This document shows positions 17,913-26,549 of a stretch of 64,000 bases of DNA, piece by piece. Position 1 is the first letter of the stretch; each line of letters begins with the position of its first letter. The DNA is from Pseudorhodoplanes sinuspersici (GTDB lineage: Bacteria > Pseudomonadota > Alphaproteobacteria > Rhizobiales > Xanthobacteraceae): positions 2,164,501 to 2,228,500 of the forward strand of contig NZ_CP021112.1 of assembly GCF_002119765.1 (NCBI RefSeq), written 5' to 3'. The position numbers were made by a program, and so were the translations under genes. The notes beneath the pieces are model-generated. The model saw only the letters and a list, made by a program, of their open reading frames with translations. It did not search any database and was not told the origin of the DNA.

Positions 17913-19019
17913 TCAGGCCGCCGAACGTTCGCTTTGCCGCAAAAGAGCTGAATCGACCTCAGCAAACGCAAAACCTTCAAACAAGCGGCGCGCGGTGCGC
18001 ACGACCGAAACCTTCGGTGCTGCGCCATCGCCTTTGTCAGCGACCACGTCGAGCTTGCCGGACGGATGTGCGAAGGACAGCGTTGCCGGCAACGTCACGG
18101 CGCCGCACATCTCGGCGGCCAATGTGCCGGGCGTGGCGCAGGCGCTGGCCAGCGCCACCGAGCCGGTGATCGCCAAAGCCGGATGGCAATCATGCGGCAT
18201 GAAGTAACGCACCGTGAGCGTTGCGCCATCCTTGCCCGGCGCAATCATGATCGGCTTCGGGATCACCTTGTCGGCGACATTGGCAATGCCCATCGCTGTG
18301 CCGGCGGTGATGCGGATCTTTTCCAGCCGCGCGAAGAAATTCTTGTCGGCATTGAGTTCGGTATACGTCTCGTAGCCGGTCTTGCCCATGTCGCTCGCAC
18401 GCACGATGATCACCGGCATCGCTGCATCGACGCAGGAGACATCGATGCCTTCGAACCTGTCGAGTGGCTTGCCGGTCGGCAGCAGCGCGCCGGTTTTCGA
18501 GCCTGCTGAATCGAGGAAGGTCATCAGGATTGGCGCGGCGGTGCCGGGCACGCCGGAGATCGACGCATCGCCGATATAGGTGACGCGGCCATTCGGCGTT
18601 TGCACCTCGACCTCGATCACCTTGCCGGTATTGACGTTGAAGATGCGCAAGGCGGTGACGCCGTTCTTGGCCGGAACAAGCCCCGCCTCAATGGCGAAGG
18701 GGCCGACGCCCGAAAGCATGTTGCCGCAATTGGGCGAGGTATCGACCGCGCGCTCGCGCACGCTGACCTGCGCGAACAGGTAATCGACATCCGCATCCGG
18801 GCGCTTCGAGCGGCTGACAATCGCGACTTTGCTGGTGACAGGGTTGCCGCCGCCGATGCCATCGATTTCAAGCGGATGACCCGCGCCCATGACCGAGATC
18901 AGGATGGCGTCGCGCGCGGCCGGATCGGACGGCAAGTCATCCGCCAGAAAGTACGGGCCGCGGGAGGTACCGCCGCGCATCATCACGCAGGGAACTTTGA
19001 CGGATTGCCGTGTGGACAT
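17913..19019 (-). CDS. PrpF-family isomerase/tautomerase (4-oxalomesaconate tautomerase-like)
   Basis: The 368-residue protein has the PrpF/DAP-epimerase-like fold: VPCVMMRGGTSRGPYF near the N-terminus, then VDTSPNCGNMLSGVGPFAIE (conserved Cys in the NCGN motif) and GTAAPILMTFLDSAG. Relatives isomerise unsaturated tricarboxylates, for example GalD in gallate breakdown and PrpF acting on aconitates. It is the last gene of the long minus-strand catabolic run, which fits a late step on a ring-cleavage product. Exact substrate unknown. Confidence 0.88.
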   Translation of the reverse strand: MSTRQSVKVPCVMMRGGTSRGPYFLADDLPSDPAARDAILISVMGAGHPLEIDGIGGGNPVTSKVAIVSRSKRPDADVDYLFAQVSVRERAVDTSPNCGNMLSGVGPFAIEAGLVPAKNGVTALRIFNVNTGKVIEVEVQTPNGRVTYIGDASISGVPGTAAPILMTFLDSAGSKTGALLPTGKPLDRFEGIDVSCVDAAMPVIIVRASDMGKTGYETYTELNADKNFFARLEKIRITAGTAMGIANVADKVIPKPIMIAPGKDGATLTVRYFMPHDCHPALAITGSVALASACATPGTLAAEMCGAVTLPATLSFAHPSGKLDVVADKGDGAAPKVSVVRTARRLFEGFAFAEVDSALLRQSERSAA

Positions 19020-19139
19020 GGCTGGTGCCTGATCGTCTGAATGCTACCGGGATGCGTATAAGCCCGGGCGCCCCCTTTGTTAAGGGCAGGCGTCTTATGC
19101 GTTTCTGCAATCGTTTCAGACGTGTGCCCGCAGCCTGAT

Positions 19140-19814
19140 TTACGCTTTTTGAGCGTCCCAGGACTGTTGCGCGTCCCAGGCCTTGCAAATCGTGTCGGTG
19201 GAGACGACCGGCGTGGTCCAGCCGCGCAGATAAGCAAGGCTGCGTTCATGCGCCTCGCGCGTATAGGCGCCGGTCGCATCCTCCGCGACGACGGTGTAAT
19301 AGCCGAGCGCGGCCGCGTGACGGCATGTGAATTCGACGCCGATATCGGTGGCGACGCCGGCAATCACCAGCGTATCGATGCCCATCGTCTTCAGCCGCAG
19401 ATCGAGCGGCGTATCGACGAACAGCGACGGCTGGCTTTTTTCCAGCACGATGTGATGCGGCAGCGGCGCCATGCCGTCGATGAAATTGGTGTCGTCCATG
19501 CCGCGCTGCAACTGCGGCGTCAGCTTGCTCGGATGATCGACCTTCTGCTTCTTCATCAGGAAAAGAAGGAATGGCCCGGTGGTGAGTTCGAGCGGCGGCA
19601 GGATGTGCCGGCTCCAGATCACCGGGATGGCGAGCCGTTCGGCGGAATCGATCAGCCGCAGCGCATTCTTGCGGATGGTGTCGACTTCCGGCGCGCGGCC
19701 GGCGAGGCCGTTCTGCATGTCCCACATCACCAGCGCGACACGCTCGGGATTGAGGAAATCCTCCAGCCGCAGCGGAATGGGCAAGCGTTCGCGGCGGGTG
19801 CGTGTGGATGACAT
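19140..19814 (-). CDS. Isochorismatase-fold hydrolase lacking the usual catalytic Cys
   Basis: The 224-residue protein has the cysteine-hydrolase fold: VALVMWDMQNG (Asp32), LEKSQPSLF (Lys126) and IAGVATDIGVEFTCRHAA. The position normally held by the nucleophilic Cys in TDICV is Gly159. A Cys occurs five residues later (Cys164), outside the usual site. True isochorismatases also lack the Cys and use Asp chemistry, so it may be a hydrolase of a different ester or ether, or an inactive homologue. It lies between a Bug receptor gene and the PrpF gene. Relatives with Cys act on amides such as carbamates or maleamate. Confidence 0.85.
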   Translation of the reverse strand: MSSTRTRRERLPIPLRLEDFLNPERVALVMWDMQNGLAGRAPEVDTIRKNALRLIDSAERLAIPVIWSRHILPPLELTTGPFLLFLMKKQKVDHPSKLTPQLQRGMDDTNFIDGMAPLPHHIVLEKSQPSLFVDTPLDLRLKTMGIDTLVIAGVATDIGVEFTCRHAAALGYYTVVAEDATGAYTREAHERSLAYLRGWTTPVVSTDTICKAWDAQQSWDAQKA

Positions 19815-19927
19815 GGCGGGCTCCGGTGATCAGCGTTATCGCGATTGCATCGCATGGGAGGCGTGCGCAATCAAATACAGTCACTCATCGGGTCTGTTAA
19901 CCCAATCGGAGCGTGCGGACGGCAGGG

Positions 19928-20890
19928 TTATTGGATCTCGATGCCGGCCTTGGTCACCACATCGCGCCAATTCCTGGTCTCGTTCTCGATGCGGCGTGCC
20001 AGCTCTTCCGCGCCGGCGGCGGCGACTTCGACACCGGCAGCCTTCATCTTCTCGCGGGTATCGGGCGACTTCAGCGCTTCGACAATCGCCTTTTCGAGCT
20101 CTGCCCGGATCGGCGCCGGCACAGCCTTCGATGTCAGCACCGCGAACCAGGCCGGCGCATCGAAGCCGGGATAGCCCGACTCGGCGATGGTCGGCACGTC
20201 CGGCAAGAGCGATGAGCGCTCAGCCGTCGTGACGGCGATGGCGCGCAGATTGCCGGACTGGATCTGCGGCAGCGCCGACGGCAGGTTGTCGAACATCAAC
20301 TGGACGCGACCGCCGAGCAGATCCTGCACCGCCGGCGCCGATCCGCGATAGGGCACATGCCGCATATCGATGCCTGCGCGGAGGCGGAATTGCTCAGCGA
20401 TCAGATGGCCATTGGAGCCGGTGCCCTGCGAGGCATAGATCAGTTCGCCGGGCTTTGACTTCGCCAGCGCGACCAGCGATTTGATGTCTTTCGCTTCAAC
20501 CGATGGATTCACAACAAGCACATTGGCGACGAGGCCGGTGCGTGTGATCGGCGCAAGATCGCGCTCCACGTTGTAACTGAGATTCTTGTAGAAGATCGGG
20601 TTGAGGGTCAGCGCGCTGGACGCGACGGCCAGCAAGGTGTGTCCATCCGGATCAGCGCGCACGACCTGATTGACGCCGATGCCGCCATTGGCGCCCGGCC
20701 GGTTCTCGATGACGACGCTCTGCCCCCAGCGCTCGGACAGTTTCTGAGCGAGAATGCGGGCAATGATGTCGCTCGTCCCGCCGGCCTGATACGGCGAGAC
20801 GATGGTGACCGGACGCTGCGGGAAGCTTTGCGCCTGCGCCGCGGTCGCGAAACATAATGCGGCGAAGCTCAGGGCAATTGTCCGGATCAT
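19928..20890 (-). CDS. Bug-family solute receptor
   Basis: ATG 20890 follows aaaggactgatc and starts a 320-residue protein with a clean signal peptide (TIALSFAALCFATAAQAQ). Bug hallmarks: FPQRPVTIVSPYQAGGTSDIIARIL, GQSVVIENRPGANGG and HVPYRGSAPAVQDLLGGR. A GTG at 20917 overlaps the stop of the upstream cupin gene and would add 9 residues. This third Bug gene lies inside the catabolic operon, so its ligand is probably the pathway substrate or an intermediate. Confidence 0.9.
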   Translation of the reverse strand: MIRTIALSFAALCFATAAQAQSFPQRPVTIVSPYQAGGTSDIIARILAQKLSERWGQSVVIENRPGANGGIGVNQVVRADPDGHTLLAVASSALTLNPIFYKNLSYNVERDLAPITRTGLVANVLVVNPSVEAKDIKSLVALAKSKPGELIYASQGTGSNGHLIAEQFRLRAGIDMRHVPYRGSAPAVQDLLGGRVQLMFDNLPSALPQIQSGNLRAIAVTTAERSSLLPDVPTIAESGYPGFDAPAWFAVLTSKAVPAPIRAELEKAIVEALKSPDTREKMKAAGVEVAAAGAEELARRIENETRNWRDVVTKAGIEIQ

Positions 20891-20913
20891 GATCAGTCCT
20901 TTCTGAATGAAAT

Positions 20914-21246
20914 TCACTGGCCGCCGGCTGGAGCCGTTTTGATTTCGATCAGCACATTGCGATATTGCCAGTCACTGATGTTGAGGAGTTCGTGCGGGGC
21001 GCCGGCTTCGCGCCACAGCACGCCGCCGACGGTCTCGGCCGTTTCCTTCTCACGGCCATCCTCGAAATACATGATGTTCTTGCCTTCGGTCATCGGCACG
21101 ATGACGTAGGGCAGATGATGCTGGTGCCAGCTCTGGCGTTCGCCGGGATCGAGCTTCACGCTCCAGATGCGGACATACTCGTTCTCGAACAGGATCTTGT
21201 CGCCGATCGGCCCAAGCTCCGGTCCTCGTGGCGATGGGCCTGTCAT
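20914..21246 (-). CDS. Small cupin-domain protein
   Basis: The 110-residue single-domain cupin has the metal-binding segment PGERQSWHQHHLPYVIVP (two to three His plus a later Glu) and a second motif GGVLWREAGAPHELLN. Such proteins act as small dioxygenases, isomerases or sugar/aromatic binders. The start overlaps the amidohydrolase stop by four bases (ATGA), so translation is coupled. The position in a ring-degradation operon suggests an enzyme of that pathway, but no specific reaction can be assigned. Confidence 0.82.
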   Translation of the reverse strand: MTGPSPRGPELGPIGDKILFENEYVRIWSVKLDPGERQSWHQHHLPYVIVPMTEGKNIMYFEDGREKETAETVGGVLWREAGAPHELLNISDWQYRNVLIEIKTAPAGGQ

Positions 21247-22226
21247 TGCGATGTCTCCTTGGTCAAACGTTCGGGATTGTCACAGAAGATGCGTTTGCGC
21301 CGCTGCGGATCGACTGCTGCCATCTGCTGATGCGGTTCGACGAGGCCCATGGGAAACGGCCAGTCGGAGCCGAACACGACATTGGTTTCGCCAAAGACCT
21401 GTTCGGCCAGTGTCAGCGCATCCGGATCATGAGTGATGCAATCGACGCAGACATTGCGGAACATGCTGCGCGGTGAAGCGGCCTTGGTATCGATATCCGG
21501 CCGCGCGGTGTTGAAGCCGCGTTCGAAGCGGCCCGCCAGCATGGGCAGCACGCCGCCGCCATGCGCGAAGCAAAATTTGATATTTGCGAAACGCTCGAAC
21601 ACGCCGCCGAATTGAAGATGGCCAATGGCCACGGCTGTTTCGTAGGGATTGCCGAGCAGGTTGGAGAGATAGAATGCGGTCAAGCGACCATCGGCGCATT
21701 CGCCGGGATGGAAGAAGACGAAAGCACCCGCCTCGTTCAGCGCCTGCCAGAGCGGCTCGTAAGCCTTGTCCGACAGGACCTGCTCGCCATGACCGCCGGA
21801 CGGCGCGCCGAAGCGGCGATGACCGCGTGCGATCCAGTCCTTCGCAATTTCCGTTGCGATCTCCGGTGCCTGCAACGGCAGATGCGGCAGCGGCGCAAGG
21901 CGGTCGGGATATTGTGCGGCGATGCGCTGCAGGCCGGCATTGGCGTAATTCGCCCAGGCGCGGGCGGCGTCGCCCTGCAGATGCGCGCGATAGAGCGGCG
22001 GCGGGATCGAGATCCAGGCGGCGGCGATGGTGTTTCGGTCCATCCACGCCACAAGTGCGGGCGGATCGAACAGAGGCTTCATGCCGACGGCATGGCCATC
22101 GACGACGAGCGTTTTCGCGTTGGCGTTCCAGGTCACATCGCTGATGGCGTCCAGTTCATCCGGAAAGATCGGCGCAAGATGCGCGTGAATATCGAGCGCG
22201 ATGCGTTCGGGTGTTTCGGCCATCAC
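21243..22226 (-). CDS. Amidohydrolase family 2 (ACMSD-like) enzyme
   Basis: The 327-residue protein has metal ligands of the ACMSD/LigJ/2,3-DHB-decarboxylase branch: IDIHAHL near residue 14, FVFFHPGE in the middle, AHGGG, and GSDWPFPMG with the conserved Asp late. Members decarboxylate or hydrate aromatic or ring-cleavage acids using one zinc. It overlaps the flavin monooxygenase gene by four bases. With the RidA-type deaminase nearby, a 2-aminomuconate-like route is possible; with the PrpF gene, a 4-oxalomesaconate route is also possible. Sequence alone does not decide. Confidence 0.87.
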   Translation of the reverse strand: MMAETPERIALDIHAHLAPIFPDELDAISDVTWNANAKTLVVDGHAVGMKPLFDPPALVAWMDRNTIAAAWISIPPPLYRAHLQGDAARAWANYANAGLQRIAAQYPDRLAPLPHLPLQAPEIATEIAKDWIARGHRRFGAPSGGHGEQVLSDKAYEPLWQALNEAGAFVFFHPGECADGRLTAFYLSNLLGNPYETAVAIGHLQFGGVFERFANIKFCFAHGGGVLPMLAGRFERGFNTARPDIDTKAASPRSMFRNVCVDCITHDPDALTLAEQVFGETNVVFGSDWPFPMGLVEPHQQMAAVDPQRRKRIFCDNPERLTKETSQ

Positions 22227-23836
22227 GCATCCGCCTTTTGCTTTTCGGCGGCTGGTTCTCCACCGGTGATCTTTGCGTAGATCTCATCGATCACCCCGTC
22301 CTTCATCGGCACGATGGCGGCGATGTAATCGTCCGGACGCACCAGGATGATAGTGTCCGGCTCGCAGCCGGCGCGCAGGCGGAATTTATCGCCGACATCG
22401 AACAGCGAGCGGTCACGCAAACCGGAATCGAGCGGCGCATCGCGGCGCGAGACGACGAAATGCTTCAGGCCCGGCCGGTCTGCCGGAATGGTTGGGCGGC
22501 GGCGAACGTCGGTGAAATAAAGCGCGACGAATGAATCGTCGGTGAGATCGTGGAGCCGCACGGGTTTGCCATTGCCGGCATGCAGTATGGCATCGGGAAT
22601 ACGCTCGCCGACGCGGAGCGGGCCTTGTTCGGTCCGCACCATCGACCAGTCGCCGGACTGATCGACATCGAGCCGGACGCCGAGCATCGTTCGCGTCAGC
22701 GCATTGGCCCATTGCCCGCCGGACATCGCACGAATGGCGTCGTTCTGGCCGAGCATGTATTTGCGCGCGGCCTCGGCCATTTCGCCGGAGCCATGCGCGG
22801 CGACCGGACGCTGCTCGCGTGCATAGCCATCGAGCAGCGATGGATCGGCCCAGCCGCGCGCCACCCAGGCCAGACGCCACGGCAGGTTCACAGCATCGAG
22901 CACGCCGGTGTTGAGGCCCAACGCCCACATCGGCGTGATCAGATGTGCGGCGTCGCCCATCAGGAAGACACGGCCCTGTCGCCACTCCGTCGCAATGCGA
23001 TGATGAATGCGATAGACGACGGTGTTGATGATTTCGAGATCGCTGACCGGACCGATGAAGCGCAAGATCTTCTCGCGGAATTCTTCGCGCGTCGGTTCCG
23101 GACGATCAGCCGGCAGCGGAAACAGGAAGCGCCAGCAATGCGGCTGGCGCACGAGGATCATCCATTCGGTCGGATCGGCGAAATAGGCGAGATAGGGATA
23201 ATCGCGCGGGTTCTGCACATCGAGATCGACTTTCACATCGACCAGGATCGTCAGCACATTCAGCGACTCGCCCTCGACCGGAATGCCGAGCTGGCCGCGG
23301 ATGGTGCTGCGGCCGCCATCGCAGGCGAGAAGATACGAGCCTTCGACCTCGCGCACGCCATCCGGGGTTTCAAAGGTCGCAACGACGCCGTCGTCGGTCT
23401 GACGAAACGTGGTCAGCTTGTGCTTGAGATGAGTGTGGCCCGGCGTTTTCGCCTCGAGCCCGCAATGCAGGATCGGCTCAAGATGATGCTGCGGCATGTT
23501 GATGACGAAAGGATAGCGCGTTTCGTCGGAGAGAAGATCGATGCTGACCGAAGGCCGCGCGGTGTTGGTTGCGCGCTCGACATCGCCGATCTCGTCGATC
23601 CGCAGCGCTTTCGCCAGAACGTCGTCGGCAACGCCATAGCGGCGAAACGCCTCGATCGTGCGGGTAAGAATCGTGCCGGCCTTGGTGTCGCTTGAGAACG
23701 AGGCGTCTTCTTCGAAAAGCTGGAACGGAATGCCGTAGAAGCCGAGACCGAGCGCTGTCATGAGTCCGACCGGGCCGCCGCCGACAATCAGGACAGGCTT
23801 CATGATGACCGAAGGTTTTACGGCTTCATTCGTCAT
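22223..23836 (-). CDS. FAD-dependent aromatic hydroxylase (PheA/TfdB/MhpA class)
   Basis: The 537-residue group A flavoprotein monooxygenase has the Rossmann motif VLIVGGGPVGLMTALGLG at the N-terminus, a DG-type motif (LLACDGGRSTIRGQLGI) and the second FAD motif GDAAHLITPMWALGLNTG. A C-terminal thioredoxin-like domain of the phenol-hydroxylase type runs from about residue 400. It would hydroxylate an aromatic or heteroaromatic ring with NAD(P)H and O2, preparing it for cleavage. It is central in the operon: SDR and RidA genes upstream, amidohydrolase overlapping downstream. Confidence 0.9.
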   Translation of the reverse strand: MTNEAVKPSVIMKPVLIVGGGPVGLMTALGLGFYGIPFQLFEEDASFSSDTKAGTILTRTIEAFRRYGVADDVLAKALRIDEIGDVERATNTARPSVSIDLLSDETRYPFVINMPQHHLEPILHCGLEAKTPGHTHLKHKLTTFRQTDDGVVATFETPDGVREVEGSYLLACDGGRSTIRGQLGIPVEGESLNVLTILVDVKVDLDVQNPRDYPYLAYFADPTEWMILVRQPHCWRFLFPLPADRPEPTREEFREKILRFIGPVSDLEIINTVVYRIHHRIATEWRQGRVFLMGDAAHLITPMWALGLNTGVLDAVNLPWRLAWVARGWADPSLLDGYAREQRPVAAHGSGEMAEAARKYMLGQNDAIRAMSGGQWANALTRTMLGVRLDVDQSGDWSMVRTEQGPLRVGERIPDAILHAGNGKPVRLHDLTDDSFVALYFTDVRRRPTIPADRPGLKHFVVSRRDAPLDSGLRDRSLFDVGDKFRLRAGCEPDTIILVRPDDYIAAIVPMKDGVIDEIYAKITGGEPAAEKQKADA

Positions 23837-23851
23837 GTTTGTTCGTCATGT

Positions 23852-24592
23852 TCATTCGTCTTGGGCTGAATAGGCCAGGTCACGGGACAACAGCGACGCC
23901 GTCATGGTGCCGGCATCTGATAAGAGGAACAGCAGCGGACCGACCACATCCTCGGGTGTGCCGACCCCGGTCGATGCGCGCCAGCGTTCGTGATCGGCGC
24001 CTTCATTGGCGGCGCGATATTGCGGTGTGTCGATCACGCCAGGCGCGATGAGGTTGAACTTCACGCGATGTTGCGCGACTTCCTTGGCCGCGCTCTTCAC
24101 AAAAGCGATCAGTGCGCCCTTGGTTGCCGCATAGGCCGAAGCCTGCGGCCAGCCCTGATGCGCAAGACCCGACGAGAAGGCGATGATGCTGCCGCAGCGG
24201 CGTGCGATCATCCCTTTGATGGCGGCCTGATAGCACCAGACCACGCCGTCGAGATTGATCGCCATCACGCGGCGCCATTCCTCCGGCGACGTTTCATGGA
24301 CGAGATGACGGGGCTGGATCGCGGCGGCACAGACAAGGCCATCGATGCGGCCATGAGTCTCTTCGATCCTGCCGAATGTTTTCATCACCGCGTCGCGGTC
24401 GCCGACGTCCAGCGTTTCGCACGAGATCGATGGATGCTGCGCCTTGACGGCCTCCATCGCCACGCGATCGACATCGCAGATGACGACCTTGGCGCCGATG
24501 CCAGCTGCCGCGACGGCCAGCGCCCGGCCAATGCCATTGGCGCCGCCGGTGACGACGATCACATCTCCATCCGCCTCGAAGCGCGCTTTCAT
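23852..24592 (-). CDS. Short-chain dehydrogenase/reductase
   Basis: The 246-residue classical SDR has the cofactor motif VVTGGANGIGRALA, the adenine-binding LDVGD, the structural CAAAIQP (replacing NNAG), catalytic Ser in AFSSGLAHQG and YAATK. Asp in ICDVD after beta2 points to NAD(H). It is likely to oxidise or reduce a hydroxylated intermediate of the pathway. It is 15 bases from the monooxygenase gene and 7 from the RidA gene, so clearly in the same operon. Confidence 0.9.
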   Translation of the reverse strand: MKARFEADGDVIVVTGGANGIGRALAVAAAGIGAKVVICDVDRVAMEAVKAQHPSISCETLDVGDRDAVMKTFGRIEETHGRIDGLVCAAAIQPRHLVHETSPEEWRRVMAINLDGVVWCYQAAIKGMIARRCGSIIAFSSGLAHQGWPQASAYAATKGALIAFVKSAAKEVAQHRVKFNLIAPGVIDTPQYRAANEGADHERWRASTGVGTPEDVVGPLLFLLSDAGTMTASLLSRDLAYSAQDE

Positions 24593-24599
24593 GATGCCA

Positions 24600-24998
24600 T
24601 CAGCCGTTCGGCAGGACGGCGATGGCGTTCATTTCAATCAGGTAATCCGGCGAGGTGAACTTGCTAACTTCGACCATGGTCGAGGCAGGCGCGATGCCGG
24701 TGAAATATTCGCGGCGTACCTTATGGATGGCGTCGAAATGCTCCATGTTGCGGACATAGACGTCGACGCGGACGATGTCGTCCAGCGTGCCGCCAGCTTC
24801 TTCCACTGCGGCCTTCACATTCTCGCACACCTGCCGCGTCTGCACCTCGACATTGCCGAGGCCGGCAATCGTGCCATCCGCCATACGCGCGGTCATGCCG
24901 GAGATGAAGACCAGCTTGCCGGCCGCAGCGATGGCGGTGGCCTGCGAAAAATGGCCATTCGGTTTGCGGAGCTTGCTGGAAGTGATCTGCTGTTTCAT
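24600..24998 (-). CDS. RidA-family (YjgF/UK114) enamine/imine deaminase
   Basis: The 132-residue RidA-like protein has FSQATAIAAAGKLVFISGMTA, QTRQVCENVKAAVEEAGG and DIVRVDVYVRNME, ending with the trimer-core NAIAVLPNG. The canonical substrate-anchoring Arg in VKVTVFL..-R form is not cleanly placed. Family members hydrolyse reactive enamines; one subgroup is 2-aminomuconate deaminase, which would fit a nitrogen-containing aromatic pathway beside the ACMSD-like gene. Start ATG 24998 follows aaggagaaaaac. Confidence 0.88.
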   Translation of the reverse strand: MKQQITSSKLRKPNGHFSQATAIAAAGKLVFISGMTARMADGTIAGLGNVEVQTRQVCENVKAAVEEAGGTLDDIVRVDVYVRNMEHFDAIHKVRREYFTGIAPASTMVEVSKFTSPDYLIEMNAIAVLPNG

Positions 24999-25021
24999 TG
25001 TTTTTCTCCTTTTGAAATTCT

Positions 25022-26098
25022 TTATTTCAGTGCCGCTTCGATATCGATCCCGGCGCTTTTGCCGGTTGCGATCAGGCTGTCGAAGGTCTGGCGGCTAAGC
25101 GTGCAGGTGCCGGCATTCCTTTTGCGGGTCGCATAGGCGAGTTCGCCGGGCGCATAGACGCGATCGATGCCCGGCGTGCGTTTGGAATGGCTGACGCGCT
25201 GCGCTTGTTCGTTGACGCGCTCTGCGAAGCTCTCGCCGGTCGGGAACGCGCCGGTATCGATGGCGATGAAAAGCTGGCTGCAGCGATACGGCTCCGATGC
25301 ATCACCGTAGAGCGGACGCACGTTCGGGCCGATGGCGCCGCCGGACAAGCCGCCGCACAGAAGGTCGATGATAAAGGCGAGGCCGAAGCCTTTCGGTCCC
25401 GCGGCCGGCGCCAGCATGCCCTTGATCGCTTCGTTCGGATCGGTGGTCGGCTTGCCGTCAGCGGCCATCGCCCAATCGGCCGGAATGCTTTGCCCGGCGG
25501 CAGCGGCGAGGCGAATCTTGCCCATCGCCGTAGCGCTCAGGGCCATATCGACTTCGACGGGGTATTCGCCGTTGCTCGGCAATGCGAACGCAATCGGATT
25601 GTTGCCGGTGATGGCTTCGGCGCCGCCCGGCGCGGGCATGAGCGGACGCGTATTCGACATCACGATGCCGATGCAGCCGTGCTCGGCGATCAATCGCGCA
25701 TAGCGCCCAGCCGTGCCGAAATGAAAGGCATTGCGCACGGCGACGGTCGCCATGCCGAACTCACGCGCGCGCGCGGCCACGAGCTTCACCGCCTGATGAG
25801 CCGTGAGCTGGCCAAGAGCGTTGTCCGCATCGATCACGATTGCGGTCTTGTTGTCGCTGACAACATTGCCCTCGCTGCGCTTCGACACCGAGCCTTTTTG
25901 AATACGCTCGACATACATCGGCATCAGCATGACGCCATGCGAACCGATGCCTTCCAGATCGGCCAGAACGAGGTCATGGGCAACGATGCGCGCATTGGCC
26001 GGCGCGATGCCAAGTGCCGCGAAGATGTCGGCCACAGCCGATGCAAGCCGTTCGGCATCAACACGCACCGGCGCGGCGCTGGTTGTCGCTGACGCCAT
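25022..26098 (-). CDS. Ldh/MDH2-type NAD(P)-dependent 2-hydroxyacid dehydrogenase
   Basis: The 358-residue protein belongs to the malate/L-lactate/sulfolactate dehydrogenase superfamily that lacks a Rossmann fold. Seen are GIGSHGVMLMPMYVERI, NAFHFGTAGRYARLIAEHG, SNTRPLMPAPGGAEAITGNNPIAFALP (split here for length) and PKGFGLAFIIDLLCG. Substrates include 2-hydroxyacids and delta1-piperideine-2-carboxylate. The start overlaps the cupin stop by one base (TGATG). A keto/hydroxy acid made late in ring degradation is a plausible substrate. Confidence 0.9.
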   Translation of the reverse strand: MASATTSAAPVRVDAERLASAVADIFAALGIAPANARIVAHDLVLADLEGIGSHGVMLMPMYVERIQKGSVSKRSEGNVVSDNKTAIVIDADNALGQLTAHQAVKLVAARAREFGMATVAVRNAFHFGTAGRYARLIAEHGCIGIVMSNTRPLMPAPGGAEAITGNNPIAFALPSNGEYPVEVDMALSATAMGKIRLAAAAGQSIPADWAMAADGKPTTDPNEAIKGMLAPAAGPKGFGLAFIIDLLCGGLSGGAIGPNVRPLYGDASEPYRCSQLFIAIDTGAFPTGESFAERVNEQAQRVSHSKRTPGIDRVYAPGELAYATRKRNAGTCTLSRQTFDSLIATGKSAGIDIEAALK

Positions 26099-26520
26099 CA
26101 GCGCGCGTCCTCATCGCTCGCGTACCAGTCCGGCCGGATCGGATAATGCGGACCGTCATAGATCTCGACGACCACGGTGTCCTCATGCGCGATGGCCGGG
26201 CCGTGCACGTTGCCCTTCGGGTTCCAGTAGAAACAACCGGGCGTCAGCACCACACCGGTCTTGGTGTATTCATATTTGCCTTCGAGGCAGATCATGAACT
26301 GGTTGGAGGCGTGACTATGCGGCGCGGGAATCCCGGCGCCTTTCTCGAAGCGAATCATTGCGATCGAGGCGCCGGTCTCTTCGTTCCGCCACAGCATCTT
26401 TTCGGACACGCCCTTCAGCGATTTCTGGCGCCACGGCAGATCCTTGCTCTGCAGCAGCACTTCATCGAGGCTCGGCATGCCGTCTTCGACTTTCGGGATT
26501 CCGGAGTAAGCGGTGCTCAT
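26098..26520 (-). CDS. Cupin-domain protein (ChrR-like)
   Basis: Using ATG 26520, preceded by aagaggacaac, the product is 140 residues: MSTAYSGIPKVEDGMPSLDE, then a cupin barrel with AGIPAPHSHASNQFMICLEG and GCFYWNPKGNVHGP supplying His/Glu metal ligands. The frame is open to 26733, but the added part overlaps the GntR gene and is low in family similarity. It could be a small dioxygenase, a hydrolase or a metabolite sensor. Second cupin in this operon; it is not closely similar to the one at 20914. Confidence 0.82.
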   Translation of the reverse strand: MSTAYSGIPKVEDGMPSLDEVLLQSKDLPWRQKSLKGVSEKMLWRNEETGASIAMIRFEKGAGIPAPHSHASNQFMICLEGKYEYTKTGVVLTPGCFYWNPKGNVHGPAIAHEDTVVVEIYDGPHYPIRPDWYASDEDAR

Positions 26521-26549
26521 GGTCGTTGTCCTCTTCTTGTTCGTTTCAG

